Shown here one piece after another: positions 42,898-52,690 of a DNA stretch of 64,000 nucleotides. The notes beneath the pieces were generated by a model, which did no database searches, was not told the origin of the DNA, and saw only the letters and a list, made by a program, of their open reading frames with translations. The stretch comes from an uncultured Flavobacteriaceae bacterium (GTDB taxonomy: Bacteria > Bacteroidota > Bacteroidia > Flavobacteriales > Flavobacteriaceae): assembly GCA_943787365.1 (NCBI GenBank), contig CALSMD010000001.1, positions 310,001 through 374,000 on the forward strand. Reading direction: 5' to 3'. The position numbers and the translations under genes are program-made. Every line of letters starts with the position of its first letter. Position 1 is the first letter of the stretch.

Positions 42898-44094
42898 ATG
42901 CCCGGATTTGAACTATTTGGCGATGCCGAACGAAAAGAAGTAAATGATGTATTAGACAGTGGCGTTTTGATGCGCTATGGATTTGACGGTATGCGTCAAG
43001 GCCACTGGAAAGCAAAAGAATTAGAACACGCCATTCAATCTCGATTTGACGTGAAACATGCCCAACTGCTTTCGAGTGGAACGGCTGCGGTAAGTCTCGC
43101 ACTGGCATCTGCAGGAGTGGGTGCTGGCGATGAAGTCATTATGCCTTGCTTTACATTTGTAGCCAGTTTTGAAGCCATTCTTATGTTGGGAGCAATTCCC
43201 ATTCTTGTGGATATTGATGACACTTTGACTTTGGATATCGAGGCTGTTAAAGCCGCCATTACACCAAAAACAAAAGCCATCATGTGTGTACACATGTGTG
43301 GAAGTATGGGAAATTTAGACACTTTAAAACAGATATGCGACGCACATAATCTATTTCTTATAGAAGATGCCTGTCAAGCCATAGGAGGGACTTACAAAGG
43401 AAAAGCCCTTGGAGCTATTGGTGACTTAGGTTGTTTTTCGTTTGATTATGTCAAAACAGTTACTTGTGGTGAAGGCGGAGTTGTCATTACCAATAACAAA
43501 GAATTTCACACTCATTCAGATCAATTTAGCGATCACGGACACGACCACCAAGGAAGTGATAGAGGTGCAGAAACCCACCCAATTTTAGGGTATAATTTCC
43601 GTATCTCGGAATTAAATGCCGCTGTTGGGGTTGCACAATTCAGTCGTTTGGATGAATTTTTAGCGATTCAAAAAAAACATTATACAATTATCAGAGATGA
43701 GTTGTCAAGTATAGATGGCGTCACTTTTAGAACTGTTCCAGAAGGTGGTGAAGAAAGTTATGCGTTTTTAAACTTCTTTTTAGACGATTTAGAAATCGCT
43801 CGAAAGGTAAGTCATGCGTTTAAAACCAATGGGATTGATGTGTGTTTTCATTATTTTGATAACAACTGGCATTACATTCGTAAATGGGACCATTTGACCA
43901 CTCAAAAATCAGTGTTTCCACTCAGTCAAGAAGTGAAGGAAGGATTGTCGTATTTAAAAGATAAAACCTTTGAGAAATCTGATCATTTTATCGGTCGTAA
44001 TTTATCTTGTTTGATAAAATTATCTTGGACGGAAGCGGAGGTAAAGCAAAGAGCTTTAACTATGGCAAAATTGATTCGCGAAGTTACTGCTTAG
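42898..44094 (+). CDS. kdnA: DegT/DnrJ/EryC1-family aminotransferase, probable 8-amino-Kdo (Kdo8N) transaminase
   Basis: 398 residues, PLP-dependent sugar aminotransferase. PLP Lys186 is in FSFDYVKTVTCGEGG; HPILGYNFRISELNAAVG and SDHGHDHQGSDRGAE are the other landmarks. The start MPGFELFG and these blocks closely resemble KdnA of Shewanella oneidensis, which puts the amino group on C8 of Kdo. The partner dehydrogenase homologue (kdnB-like) and kdsB lie 16 kb away in the same window. It follows the nitroreductase after 7 bases; its end overlaps ribB by 4 bases. Confidence 0.78.
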   Translation: MPGFELFGDAERKEVNDVLDSGVLMRYGFDGMRQGHWKAKELEHAIQSRFDVKHAQLLSSGTAAVSLALASAGVGAGDEVIMPCFTFVASFEAILMLGAIPILVDIDDTLTLDIEAVKAAITPKTKAIMCVHMCGSMGNLDTLKQICDAHNLFLIEDACQAIGGTYKGKALGAIGDLGCFSFDYVKTVTCGEGGVVITNNKEFHTHSDQFSDHGHDHQGSDRGAETHPILGYNFRISELNAAVGVAQFSRLDEFLAIQKKHYTIIRDELSSIDGVTFRTVPEGGEESYAFLNFFLDDLEIARKVSHAFKTNGIDVCFHYFDNNWHYIRKWDHLTTQKSVFPLSQEVKEGLSYLKDKTFEKSDHFIGRNLSCLIKLSWTEAEVKQRALTMAKLIREVTA

Positions 44095-45244
44095 TAGTTG
44101 ATATAGTCAACGATTTCCAATCCGTAGCCTATAATCCCCACACGTTTGGTTTGTTCACTGTTAGAAATAAGTCCTAACTTGTGAATATTCAAATCGTGAA
44201 GGATTTGTGCGCCTATCCCAAAATCTTTGGAATCCATTCCAATACTTGGTGCTTTGGTGATGGTTCCTTTTTGTTGGGTATTTTTCACAATCTCTAAGCG
44301 CTTTAAAAGACTGGCAGGTTGGCTTACCTGATTGATAAAAAGAATAGCCCCTTTTCCATGCTTATTAATCAACTTAAACATACCATCCAGCTGTTGGTCA
44401 GCATCATTGGTCAGCGTTCCTAAAACATCGTTGTTTACAAGCGATGAATTGATACGTGTTGGAACCGTTTCGTCCGTACTCCAAGTGCCTTTGGTTAAAG
44501 CAATATGAACCGAATCATTTGTGGTTTGTTGATATGCTCTCAGTCTGAAATCTCCAAACCGTGTTTCAATTTGAAAATCTTGTTTTTTCTTGATGAGAGA
44601 ATCGTGTTCCATCCGATAAGCCACTAGATCTTCAATAGAAATTATTTTTAAGTCAAACTTCTCAGCAACGATCCTTAAATCAGGTAAACGTGCCATGGAG
44701 CCATCATCATTCAAAATTTCAACCAAGATTCCTGCAGGCTGTAAACCAGCTAAGCGTGCCAAATCTATGGCAGCTTCTGTATGACCTGTTCGACGCAGTA
44801 CACCACCATTTTTAGCTTTTAAAGGAAATATATGACCAGGACGCCCTAAATCGTGCGGCTTGGTATTTGGATCGACTAAGGATTTAATCGTTTTAGAACG
44901 GTCTGACGTAGAAATACCAGTTGTACAACCACTTCCAATCAAATCCACAGAAACTGTAAACTGAGTGTTGTGAAGCACTGTATTATTTTGAACCATCATG
45001 TTAAGACCTAACTCATCACATCTGGTTTCAGTAAGTGGTGCACAGATCAAACCACGTCCATGCAAAGCCATGAAATTGATCATTTCAGGCGTTACTTTTT
45101 CAGCAGCAGCAATAAAATCACCTTCATTCTCTCTGTTTTCATCATCAACCACAACAACAACTTTGCCTAATCGAATGTCATTAATAGCATCTTCAATACT
45201 ATTTAATTCAGTTGTTGATTGTGGTTTTGTTCTGTGATCGACAT
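44091..45244 (-). CDS. ribB: 3,4-Dihydroxy-2-butanone-4-phosphate synthase with degenerate GTP cyclohydrolase II domain; frame break near the start
   Basis: The N-half has the complete RibB active site: DDENRENEGDF, HGRGLICAPLT, GSGCTTGISTSDRSKT and RPGHIFPLKAK..RTGHTEAA. The C-half (from about residue 200) follows RibA (GDFRLRAYQQT, LGTLTNDADQQLDGM) but contains no Cys, so the zinc site of GTP cyclohydrolase II is gone. The expected start ATG 45244 (MSITEQNHNQQ) is out of frame with the rest; codons for LNSIEDAINDIRLGKVVVVV continue in the main frame but have no start. The only in-frame start is GTG 45152, which would remove a core strand. One indel near 45210 would join them. Confidence 0.8.
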
Positions 45245-45288
45245 TGTATTTTTATTTTTTGGTAAAGATATTATAAGTAATTCAATCG

Positions 45289-47271
45289 TTATGATATTTT
45301 TAATAAATCTTCTTTCATTTTTTTAATGAAAAAAGGTCTGTAAAGAAAAAATAATGGAATCCCCAAAATGATGAAGACGAATGAATTTGTCAAAAATTTA
45401 ATGGATAATAATTTATAAAAATCGGATTGATTTGAAGTTGTTTTTTGAAAGACGACCACAAAAAAGATAAGACTTAAAATAGCGATTCCACTCAAAATTT
45501 GTCCGAGTGTTGGAAATTCGTTGTTGCTTAAAAAGGAGCCTCCCAAACCGAGTACGATTGTGAGGACATTTAATACAAGTGTTAATTTAGAATTTTCTTT
45601 AAAATCAATATAAAGTCGCAATGCATTTTCATAATTTTGGTTGGACAAATTACCCGCCATTTTAAGTTCTAGTTCACTTATGCCTCGAGTATTCAGAATT
45701 TTCAAGGCTGTTTGTTTGTAATTTAAAGAGAGTCCATATTGACGAAAATTTTTCACGATATCAATCAACTTGTCATTTTCAAACTGATCTAATTCAGAGG
45801 TGTCTTCTGAAGTCAGTTGTTGTACATCCACAATTTCACCATCTGATTTTGAAGACACCAAACGTTTCAGGGGGATCAAAACACTGTCAAAATCGATCAA
45901 TGCGCGGTCTTTTGTAGCCCGATTGGTTAGGTAAATACTGAAGGGCAACAAAATCAAAGAGGATAGCCAGGCCGCTACTACGGGGTCTACACTACTATCT
46001 TCCGAACTGTTTTTGGCGAAGAGACCTATAAAGTGATAGGTTAAAAATATAAGTATCGCAATGATCAACGGAAGACCAATACCGCCTTTACGAATTAAGG
46101 CTCCCAAAGGGGCACCTACAAAAAACAAGATTATACATGAGAGCCCTAAAGCAAATTTATCATGAAACGCCACAACGTGTTTATTGACAGTCACCAGTGA
46201 ATCTAACATGGTTTTTGACTTCGCTGTTAAATCTTTTTTAGCAGTTTTAGTAGTATTCAACGCTAAATCAATCAATTGAATCCTTTTTCGCTCTTCATAT
46301 AAGTTTAAAATATCCACCGTTTCAGTGATGGAGTCCAGTTCACTTAGTTTGTAATTAAGGTTTAATGTATGCTGATTGGTACGCTTTAGCATCGTTTCTG
46401 AAAACGTTGTTAACACGTCACTTCTTTTAATATTCAAAGAATCAATAGCGGTTTTTAAATCCACCACATTTAACATCGTATGTTTTGTGATGGTTTCCTT
46501 ACTTTCAAAATCAATGTCATTGAATTGAGACACATCAATATTGATAATGTATTTTTCAAACGTACTTTTTACTTGGGGTCTGTTTTTGGTACGCTTTGTA
46601 TAATCTTTAGACTGAATTTCATCATAATAATTCCCATCAAAGAGTACAAGCTGTAATATATCTGATGTTTCGTCACTGATAAACTCACCCGTATTTGCTT
46701 TAATGACGGTAAAATTCCCTGTAAACGTTCCTTTTTTCTGATGAATAATAACGTCTCTTAGATACTCTCCATTTTCGCCGCTTTTTTCAGCAACCTTAAT
46801 GTTAATATCGTTTAGTTGATTGAACTGCCCTTCAGCAATGGCCATGGCAGGTTTTACTTTGGCGATGTTTCTACGAAGGCTGTAAAAATTAAATTCAGCA
46901 AAAGGAATGACACTATTAGCAAAGAAAAAACTAATCACCGCAAGAAATACAATAAACACACTCAAACTTTTCATCGCACGTTGCAGTGAAATCCCTGTAG
47001 ATTTCATCGCTGCAAATTCATAGTTTTCAGAAAATCCTCCAAAAACCATTATGGACGCTAACAGAATTGTGAGGGGCAACACCAAGACGACAATTCGAGG
47101 GGAGACGTAGAGTAAGAATTTAAGAACGATTTCAATTTCTAAATCTTTCCCTGCGAGTTCTGATATATACACCCAAACAGATTGTAATATAAAAATCATC
47201 ATCAGAATCGTGAATACACTGAAAAATGTTTTTAAATAAGTGGTGAGTATGTAGCGGTCTAAAATTTTCAA
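45289..47271 (-). CDS. LptF/LptG-family permease (YjgP/YjgQ)
   Basis: 660 residues, longer than the ~360 of proteobacterial LptF/G. Membrane helices at the N-terminus (about 12-32, 60-85, 100-122), a long periplasmic/jellyroll middle with helical insert (about 130-390), further helices around 375-465, and an extra C-terminal helical part with more membrane segments (about 560-655). Role by family: pulls lipopolysaccharide from the inner membrane to the Lpt bridge. The extended C-terminus is typical of Bacteroidetes versions. It precedes no ABC gene; lolA is 8 bases upstream. Confidence 0.88.
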   Translation of the reverse strand: MKILDRYILTTYLKTFFSVFTILMMIFILQSVWVYISELAGKDLEIEIVLKFLLYVSPRIVVLVLPLTILLASIMVFGGFSENYEFAAMKSTGISLQRAMKSLSVFIVFLAVISFFFANSVIPFAEFNFYSLRRNIAKVKPAMAIAEGQFNQLNDINIKVAEKSGENGEYLRDVIIHQKKGTFTGNFTVIKANTGEFISDETSDILQLVLFDGNYYDEIQSKDYTKRTKNRPQVKSTFEKYIINIDVSQFNDIDFESKETITKHTMLNVVDLKTAIDSLNIKRSDVLTTFSETMLKRTNQHTLNLNYKLSELDSITETVDILNLYEERKRIQLIDLALNTTKTAKKDLTAKSKTMLDSLVTVNKHVVAFHDKFALGLSCIILFFVGAPLGALIRKGGIGLPLIIAILIFLTYHFIGLFAKNSSEDSSVDPVVAAWLSSLILLPFSIYLTNRATKDRALIDFDSVLIPLKRLVSSKSDGEIVDVQQLTSEDTSELDQFENDKLIDIVKNFRQYGLSLNYKQTALKILNTRGISELELKMAGNLSNQNYENALRLYIDFKENSKLTLVLNVLTIVLGLGGSFLSNNEFPTLGQILSGIAILSLIFFVVVFQKTTSNQSDFYKLLSIKFLTNSFVFIILGIPLFFLYRPFFIKKMKEDLLKIS

Positions 47272-47279
47272 ACGAAAGC

Positions 47280-47924
47280 TTAATCTAAATTATTGATAAA
47301 ATAGTCACTGTATTTTGAAGCATCAAACGTAAATAAGCTTTCAGACAAAGGTTGATTTGTTTTAAAAGCGTTGATCGTTAAGGTTGTTTTTGTAGCATTG
47401 CTCCCAATTTCGATCAAATTATACACATGTTTGGTATTTGTATCGATGCCTAACAACACATAGTTAATTTCAGTATTTGAATCGATGGGATCTAATTTGA
47501 TGTATTGAATTTTACGACCTCTTATATTTTGAATAATATCCATTTTATAATTGTAGCCCTCTTCATAAAACGAAAGCAATTGACTCGGAGTGATGGTGTT
47601 TTCTTCAGCCGTATTTTGCTTTGAAATTGTTACTTCTTCGTCTTCAGGACTGATGGTAATTAGTTTCTCACCGTCAAAAATCCTTGTGATTCCTAGAATA
47701 TTCAATACATAGTTGTCGCCTACTAAGGTGACATCGCCGCGTGTTTCTTGATGTATATTTTCTTCGCTATTGTCCAAGACATACTTAAACTCCAACACCA
47801 TATTGTCGTATCCATTCACCTTAGCACTCACTTGATCTAAGAGTTTTTGTGCTTCAGGATCGCGGTTTTGTGCTTGACACAACCCGATGCTCATGGTTAA
47901 TATTAATACTAATAAATTTTTCAT
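47280..47924 (-). CDS. lolA: LolA-like lipoprotein carrier
   Basis: 214 residues with a cleavable signal peptide (LTMSIGLCQAQ, no lipobox use likely as Cys is before the cleavage). The mature part has the LolA half-barrel pattern: VLEFKYVLDNSEENIHQETRGDVTL split over strands, YVLNILGITRIFDGEKL, and IEIGSNATKT. Escorts lipoproteins across the periplasm. It lies between ftsK and the LptF/G gene, a conserved flavobacterial order. Confidence 0.85.
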   Translation of the reverse strand: MKNLLVLILTMSIGLCQAQNRDPEAQKLLDQVSAKVNGYDNMVLEFKYVLDNSEENIHQETRGDVTLVGDNYVLNILGITRIFDGEKLITISPEDEEVTISKQNTAEENTITPSQLLSFYEEGYNYKMDIIQNIRGRKIQYIKLDPIDSNTEINYVLLGIDTNTKHVYNLIEIGSNATKTTLTINAFKTNQPLSESLFTFDASKYSDYFINNLD

Positions 47925-48017
47925 TTGTTTATACTTATTGCTTTTTAACGGTCAAATGTTTTCGCTATTCATTATTCTATTGAGCAATGATTCTTTGGAC
48001 ACGCTCGGTTCATATTT

Positions 48018-50411
48018 TCATGTAATTTCTTGATCTAATAATTGATTCAATGCTAGAAAATCAGGGACGAGTACTTGCCGTGCTTTACTGCCTTCAAATG
48101 GGCCAACAATTCCAGCGGCTTCTAATTGGTCAATCAAACGTCCAGCTCTGTTGTAGCCTAGTTTTAATTTTCGTTGTAATAACGAAGCAGAACCTTGTTG
48201 AGCGGTTACAATTACTTCGGCAGCTTCTCTAAACAATTGATCTCTTTCGTTGATGTTGTTATCAAGACTTGTGCCAGACTCTTCACTTATGTATTCCGGC
48301 AACAAATAAGCACTCGGATATGCTTTTTGAGACCCAATATAATCGGTCAGTTTTTCAACCTCTGGAGTATCTACAAAAGCACATTGAATACGAACCATAT
48401 CGTTTCCTTGGGTGTATAATAAATCTCCACGTCCAATCAACTGATCCGCACCAGAACTGTCTAAAATGGTTCTAGAATCAATTTTTGAAGTCACTCTAAA
48501 TGCAATACGTGCAGGGAAATTCGCTTTGATAATTCCTGTAATCACATTCACCGATGGACGTTGGGTAGCTACAATCAAATGGATTCCAATAGCTCTTGCC
48601 AATTGTGCCAATCGTGCAATAGGAGTTTCAACTTCCTTCCCAGCAGTCATAATTAAATCGGCAAATTCATCAACCACCAAAACGATGTATGGTAAAAATT
48701 TATGCCCATCATTAGGGTTCAGTTTTCGAGCCTTGAATTTCTCGTTGTATTCTTTAATATTTCTACAAAATGCATTTTTAAGCATTTCATAACGGTTGTC
48801 CATCTCAATACACAACGAATTTAAGGTATTGATAACTTTCGTATTGTCGGTAATGATGGCATCCTCACTGTCAGGGAGTTTTGCTAAGTAATGACGTTCA
48901 ATTTTATTAAAAAGTGTCAGCTCTACTTTCTTTGGATCGACCAAAACAAACTTAACTTCTGCAGGGTGTTTTTTATAAAGTAATGACGTAAGAACGGCAT
49001 TCAGTCCAACCGACTTTCCTTGACCAGTTGCTCCTGCCATCAAAAGGTGGGGCATCTTAGCTAAATCCACTACAAAGGTTTCATTGCTAATCGTTTTTCC
49101 TAAAGCAATCGGAAGTTCCATTTCTGATTTCTGAAACTTCTGAGAGGCGATAACAGAATGCATAGATACAATCGTTGCATTTTTGTTAGGCACTTCAATA
49201 CCAATCGTACCACGTCCAGGAATTGGAGCAATAATTCGAATGCCCAATGCAGAGAGTGAAAGCGCAATATCGTCCTCTAAATTTTTTATTTTTGAGATCC
49301 GTACTCCAGCCTCCGGAATGATTTCATAAAGGGTAACCGTCGGACCAATCGTTGCTTTGATATTTGCAATCCCAATTTTATAATTGCTGAGCGTCTCAAC
49401 AATTTTATTTTTATTTTCTTCTAATTCTTCTTGATTGATGGTGATGCCTTCAGTATCGTACTTTTTAAGTAAGTCTAAAGAAGGAAATTTAAACTTCGAT
49501 AACTCTAAAGTAGGATCGACTTCCCCAAAGTCTTCCACTAATTTCGCCGCAAGGTTATCGGTTTCAGACAGTTCTTCAACACTGGCTTCAATTTTCATTT
49601 CTAACGGTTCTTCTTCTTCCTCTTCGATACTGGGTTCTTCTGTAGGGGTATTGACTTCTAAAGTGCTCGGAGAATCAATACTTGAATGGTTTGAAATTGT
49701 AGGTTCTAGGTTTTCTAAAGGAACTTCAAACGCTGATTTTGTTGGTTCATTTTCTTCAGTTCCGAGATCGTCAACCAAGGGGGCAGAAGGAGTGTCATCA
49801 ACAGATAATTCAGATTCAAGTTCTTTTTTGGTACGCACAAAGAGGCGGGCAATTTGTTGTGGACCAACCTTGAAACGCAAGGCAATATAGACGATAAAAC
49901 AAAACACCAATAGTAAGGCAGTTCCTATTTTCCCGACATAATCTTGTAGTAATATATTTAATTCATATCCAATAACGCCGCCTAATTTTGGAGCCGTATC
50001 AAATGCAAATCCAAATAACATAGATCCCCAAATAATGACCAATGTTCCCCAGAACCAATTTCGCCATAAGCGTTTTTTGGAGGAGTTTGCCAAGACAGAA
50101 ATTCCAGATAATAATAATAAACCTGAAAATATAAATGAAGAGATTCCAAATCCTTTGTAAATAAGTAATTGACTGATCCAAGCACCTACTTTGCTAAGCC
50201 AGTTGTTGGTTTCTACAGTTCGATTGGTGAAATCCCCAAGAACACTCTGGTCACTTTCTCCTGTAAACAAGTAGGAGAGGAGGGATATAAATAATAAGAT
50301 TCCAAGAATCACTAAAAAACTCCCAAGCACCAATCGTTGTGAATTGGTAAGGGTGAACTTAAGTTTTGAGAACCGTTTTTGGGTAGTTTTAGTCGTTGAT
50401 TTTCTAGCCAT
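48018..50411 (-). CDS. ftsK: DNA translocase FtsK
   Basis: 797 residues. Four membrane helices in the first 180 residues, then an acidic Ser/Glu linker (about 190-300, with EEEEEEPLEMK), then the motor: alpha/beta domains with Walker A MAGATGQGKSVGLNAV (about 457), Walker B VLVVDEFADLIM (about 581), and RLAQLARAIGIHLIVATQRP. The C-terminal winged-helix gamma domain (SLLQRKLKLGYNRAGRLIDQ) reads the KOPS polarity signals. It pumps the terminus during division and activates Xer recombination at dif; xerD is in this window. Confidence 0.96.
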   Translation of the reverse strand: MARKSTTKTTQKRFSKLKFTLTNSQRLVLGSFLVILGILLFISLLSYLFTGESDQSVLGDFTNRTVETNNWLSKVGAWISQLLIYKGFGISSFIFSGLLLLSGISVLANSSKKRLWRNWFWGTLVIIWGSMLFGFAFDTAPKLGGVIGYELNILLQDYVGKIGTALLLVFCFIVYIALRFKVGPQQIARLFVRTKKELESELSVDDTPSAPLVDDLGTEENEPTKSAFEVPLENLEPTISNHSSIDSPSTLEVNTPTEEPSIEEEEEEPLEMKIEASVEELSETDNLAAKLVEDFGEVDPTLELSKFKFPSLDLLKKYDTEGITINQEELEENKNKIVETLSNYKIGIANIKATIGPTVTLYEIIPEAGVRISKIKNLEDDIALSLSALGIRIIAPIPGRGTIGIEVPNKNATIVSMHSVIASQKFQKSEMELPIALGKTISNETFVVDLAKMPHLLMAGATGQGKSVGLNAVLTSLLYKKHPAEVKFVLVDPKKVELTLFNKIERHYLAKLPDSEDAIITDNTKVINTLNSLCIEMDNRYEMLKNAFCRNIKEYNEKFKARKLNPNDGHKFLPYIVLVVDEFADLIMTAGKEVETPIARLAQLARAIGIHLIVATQRPSVNVITGIIKANFPARIAFRVTSKIDSRTILDSSGADQLIGRGDLLYTQGNDMVRIQCAFVDTPEVEKLTDYIGSQKAYPSAYLLPEYISEESGTSLDNNINERDQLFREAAEVIVTAQQGSASLLQRKLKLGYNRAGRLIDQLEAAGIVGPFEGSKARQVLVPDFLALNQLLDQEIT

Positions 50412-50524
50412 TGCTCTTTCGGAGGTTTTAACAAAAATACAAATTACTTAGGTTTTTCCTATCAATGGGCGCTGTTTTGTTTATAACAATATTTTAAGGG
50501 TAATTTATTTAAGGAATCGGTTTT

Positions 50525-50836
50525 TTACTGCTTTGGTTTTAAACGATTGGACTGGATAATTAGAACCGCAACGCCAAATAGAACGATTCCACAGACCACG
50601 TATAAATGTGTTTTTTCAGGAACGTTTAAAAGCGATAGAATCCCTCCAACGATGAGGACGATTAGCCCTGTTAAGACTAAATATTTACGAGACATCTGCG
50701 TTAGTTTGTCCGTGTCTATTTTCTCTTTTTCTTTTTTAGACAGCGTGTTATACCCAGCGATCAAATCGGGGTTATTCTTAACAACAATTCCTGTTAAGAT
50801 TAAAATCACAGCTGTAATCAGACTTCCATAGATCAT
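50525..50836 (-). CDS. DUF3784 membrane protein
   Basis: About 103 residues from the Met at 50836 (MIYGSLITAV); the open frame starts slightly earlier at 50857. Three hydrophobic segments (about 3-18, 55-75, 82-98 of the shorter form) and the motif LIAGYNTLSKKEKEKID between the first two, which is the DUF3784 signature. Function unknown. Confidence 0.82.
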   Translation of the reverse strand: MIYGSLITAVILILTGIVVKNNPDLIAGYNTLSKKEKEKIDTDKLTQMSRKYLVLTGLIVLIVGGILSLLNVPEKTHLYVVCGIVLFGVAVLIIQSNRLKPKQ

Positions 50837-50901
50837 AATACAATAATTATTTAGCACTCAAATTTAATAATTCAACTTCACAAAAACTGTTTATATTTAT
50901 G

Positions 50902-50909
50902 TAAATTTG
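50902..50909 (+). promoter_or_regulatory. -7 promoter box before pdxH
   Basis: TAAATTTG (TAnnTTTG), 17 bases before ATG 50927. No clear -33 TTG. Confidence 0.5.
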
Positions 50910-50926
50910 AGCTAGAATATTAGATT

Positions 50927-51574
50927 ATGGAAAAAGACTTAGGGGATTACCGAAAATCCTACGAAAAAGGAGCACTTTTAGAAACGGCTATTTCTGACAA
51001 TCCAATGGAATTGTTTCAAAAATGGTTTCATGAAGTGGATGCTCATTTTCAACAAGACGAAACCAATGCCATGACCATTTCAACGCTTGGGTTGGATGGC
51101 TTCCCTAAAAACAGGGTCGTGCTATTGAAGAAATATACTTTTGAAGGCTTTATTTTTTATACAAATTACGAAAGCGAAAAAGGAAAAGCGATCACTGCCA
51201 ACCCTAATGTATGCCTCTCGTTTCATTGGGCAGCTGCCGAACGTCAAGTCATTATAAAAGGAACCGCCGAAAAAATAGCTAAAAACCTTAGTGACGGTTA
51301 TTTTGAATCGCGTCCGAAAGGAAGTCAATTGGGAGCGATTGCCTCAAATCAAAGTTCTGTAATACAGAATAGAGAAGTGTTGGAAACAAAATTAAAATCC
51401 TTAGAATCGGAATACGAAACTAAAGAAATTCCACGTCCAGAATTTTGGGGTGGATTTATGGTGAAACCCATCGAAATTGAATTCTGGCAGGGAAGAGCCA
51501 ACCGACTTCATGACCGCATTCGTTATCAATTACAAGCAGATTATTCTTGGAACATAGACCGTTTATCGCCTTAG
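50927..51574 (+). CDS. pdxH: Pyridoxamine 5'-phosphate oxidase
   Basis: 215 residues, FMN flavoprotein that makes pyridoxal phosphate. Typical order: NPMELFQKWFHEV, FMN/PLP region NRVVLLKKYTFEGFIFYTNY, SEKGKAITANPNVCLSFHW, RQVIIKGTAEKI, FESRPKGSQLGAIASNQS, and the C-terminal EFWQGRANRLHDRIRY. Heads a short plus-strand operon with sixA after 35 bases. Confidence 0.95.
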   Translation: MEKDLGDYRKSYEKGALLETAISDNPMELFQKWFHEVDAHFQQDETNAMTISTLGLDGFPKNRVVLLKKYTFEGFIFYTNYESEKGKAITANPNVCLSFHWAAAERQVIIKGTAEKIAKNLSDGYFESRPKGSQLGAIASNQSSVIQNREVLETKLKSLESEYETKEIPRPEFWGGFMVKPIEIEFWQGRANRLHDRIRYQLQADYSWNIDRLSP

Positions 51575-51609
51575 CCATCTAATCGATAAAAGACAATATT
51601 TATAAATAG

Positions 51610-52098
51610 ATGAAGACAATTATTTTTATTCGCCACGCAAAATCGTCTTGGAGGTACCAACTTTCAGATGAAAAACGACCGCTTAACAAACGAGGCCTGC
51701 TTGATGCGGAATTTATGTCTTCTCTTGATATTGTGAAATCACTTCAACCCGATGCTGTGTTTTGTAGTACAGCCAAACGTAGCCGTGAAACCTGTCGTTT
51801 TTTCTTAAAAAATGCGATACCTCCAGAAACCGAAGTGCATTATTCCGATCAATTGTATGATTTAAGTGGGGCGGGTTTAGAAGCATTTATTAATACGATG
51901 GATTCTAGCCTTTCAAACGTATTTATTTTTGGACATAACAACGCATTAACGGCCATTGTAAATGCTAAAGGTGATCAGTATATAGAGAACATTCCTACCT
52001 GTGGGATTGTTAAAATTAATTTCAAAACCAACAGTTGGAGTGAGTGTTCTAAGGGTATTGTGGAATTAAAATTATTTCCTAAAAATCTAAATCCTTAA
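51610..52098 (+). CDS. sixA: SixA-like phosphohistidine phosphatase
   Basis: 162 residues, histidine phosphatase superfamily. The catalytic RHG-type motif is IIFIRHAKSSW, with the second His in IFGHNNALTAI and Arg in AKRSRETCRFF. SixA removes phosphate from histidine in phosphotransfer proteins; substrate in Bacteroidetes is unknown. Its end is 7 bases from the convergent miaE. Confidence 0.85.
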   Translation: MKTIIFIRHAKSSWRYQLSDEKRPLNKRGLLDAEFMSSLDIVKSLQPDAVFCSTAKRSRETCRFFLKNAIPPETEVHYSDQLYDLSGAGLEAFINTMDSSLSNVFIFGHNNALTAIVNAKGDQYIENIPTCGIVKINFKTNSWSECSKGIVELKLFPKNLNP

Positions 52099-52105
52099 GA
52101 GTTAA

Positions 52106-52687
52106 CTACCCGTGAATGGATTCCTTGACACTCAATGTTTTCATGATTTCGGCTTCGAATTCTAAGAGAGCCTCCCATTTTTCATCCACTTCTTTGCGCT
52201 CGCCATATTGTCTTGCAAACCCTAAAAATGAGCTGTAATGATTCGCTTCGCTAATCATTAATTTTCGGTAGAATTTAGCGAGTTTTTTATCTTCTAAATG
52301 TTCAGACAACAGTCGGAAACGTTCACAACTTCGAGCTTCAATCAACGCAGCAAGTAACAAGCGATGTACCAATTGCGTGGTGCGACTGCCGCCTTTTGGG
52401 AAAAACTGCAATAGTTTTGATACATAGGCATCCTTCCGATCGCGACCTAAAGTAAAACCGCGCTCTAATATCAGATCGTGAACCATTTTAAAATGACTCA
52501 TTTCTTCTTCTACCAAAGCAATCATTTCTTGAACCAACTCCGTATATTCAGGAAAACTCACAATTAATGAAATGGCAGTACTGGCTGCTTTTTGTTCGCA
52601 AAAGGCATGGTCTGATAAAATTTCTTCTAAATTCTTTTCAGCGATGTTCACCCATCTTGGGTCTGACGGTAACTTTAATCCAAGCAT
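52106..52687 (-). CDS. miaE: tRNA-(ms2io6A)-hydroxylase (MiaE-like)
   Basis: 193 residues, ferritin-like di-iron protein. Metal ligands in helix pairs: EQKAASTAISLIVSFPEYTE is split by E and the EEEMSHFKMVHD (ExxH) motif, and RSCERFRLL with SEANHYSSFLGFA (ExxH). The family hydroxylates the isopentenyl group of the modified A37 in tRNA. It follows dnaX after 3 bases, so the two are co-transcribed on the minus strand. Confidence 0.88.
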   Translation of the reverse strand: MLGLKLPSDPRWVNIAEKNLEEILSDHAFCEQKAASTAISLIVSFPEYTELVQEMIALVEEEMSHFKMVHDLILERGFTLGRDRKDAYVSKLLQFFPKGGSRTTQLVHRLLLAALIEARSCERFRLLSEHLEDKKLAKFYRKLMISEANHYSSFLGFARQYGERKEVDEKWEALLEFEAEIMKTLSVKESIHG

Positions 52688-52690
52688 AAT

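Noticed and set aside
48050..49890. ORFs opposite ftsK, one of 151 aa rich in Ser
   Set aside because: They mirror the acidic linker and motor of FtsK; the Ser-rich run is the complement of its Glu/Asp codons.
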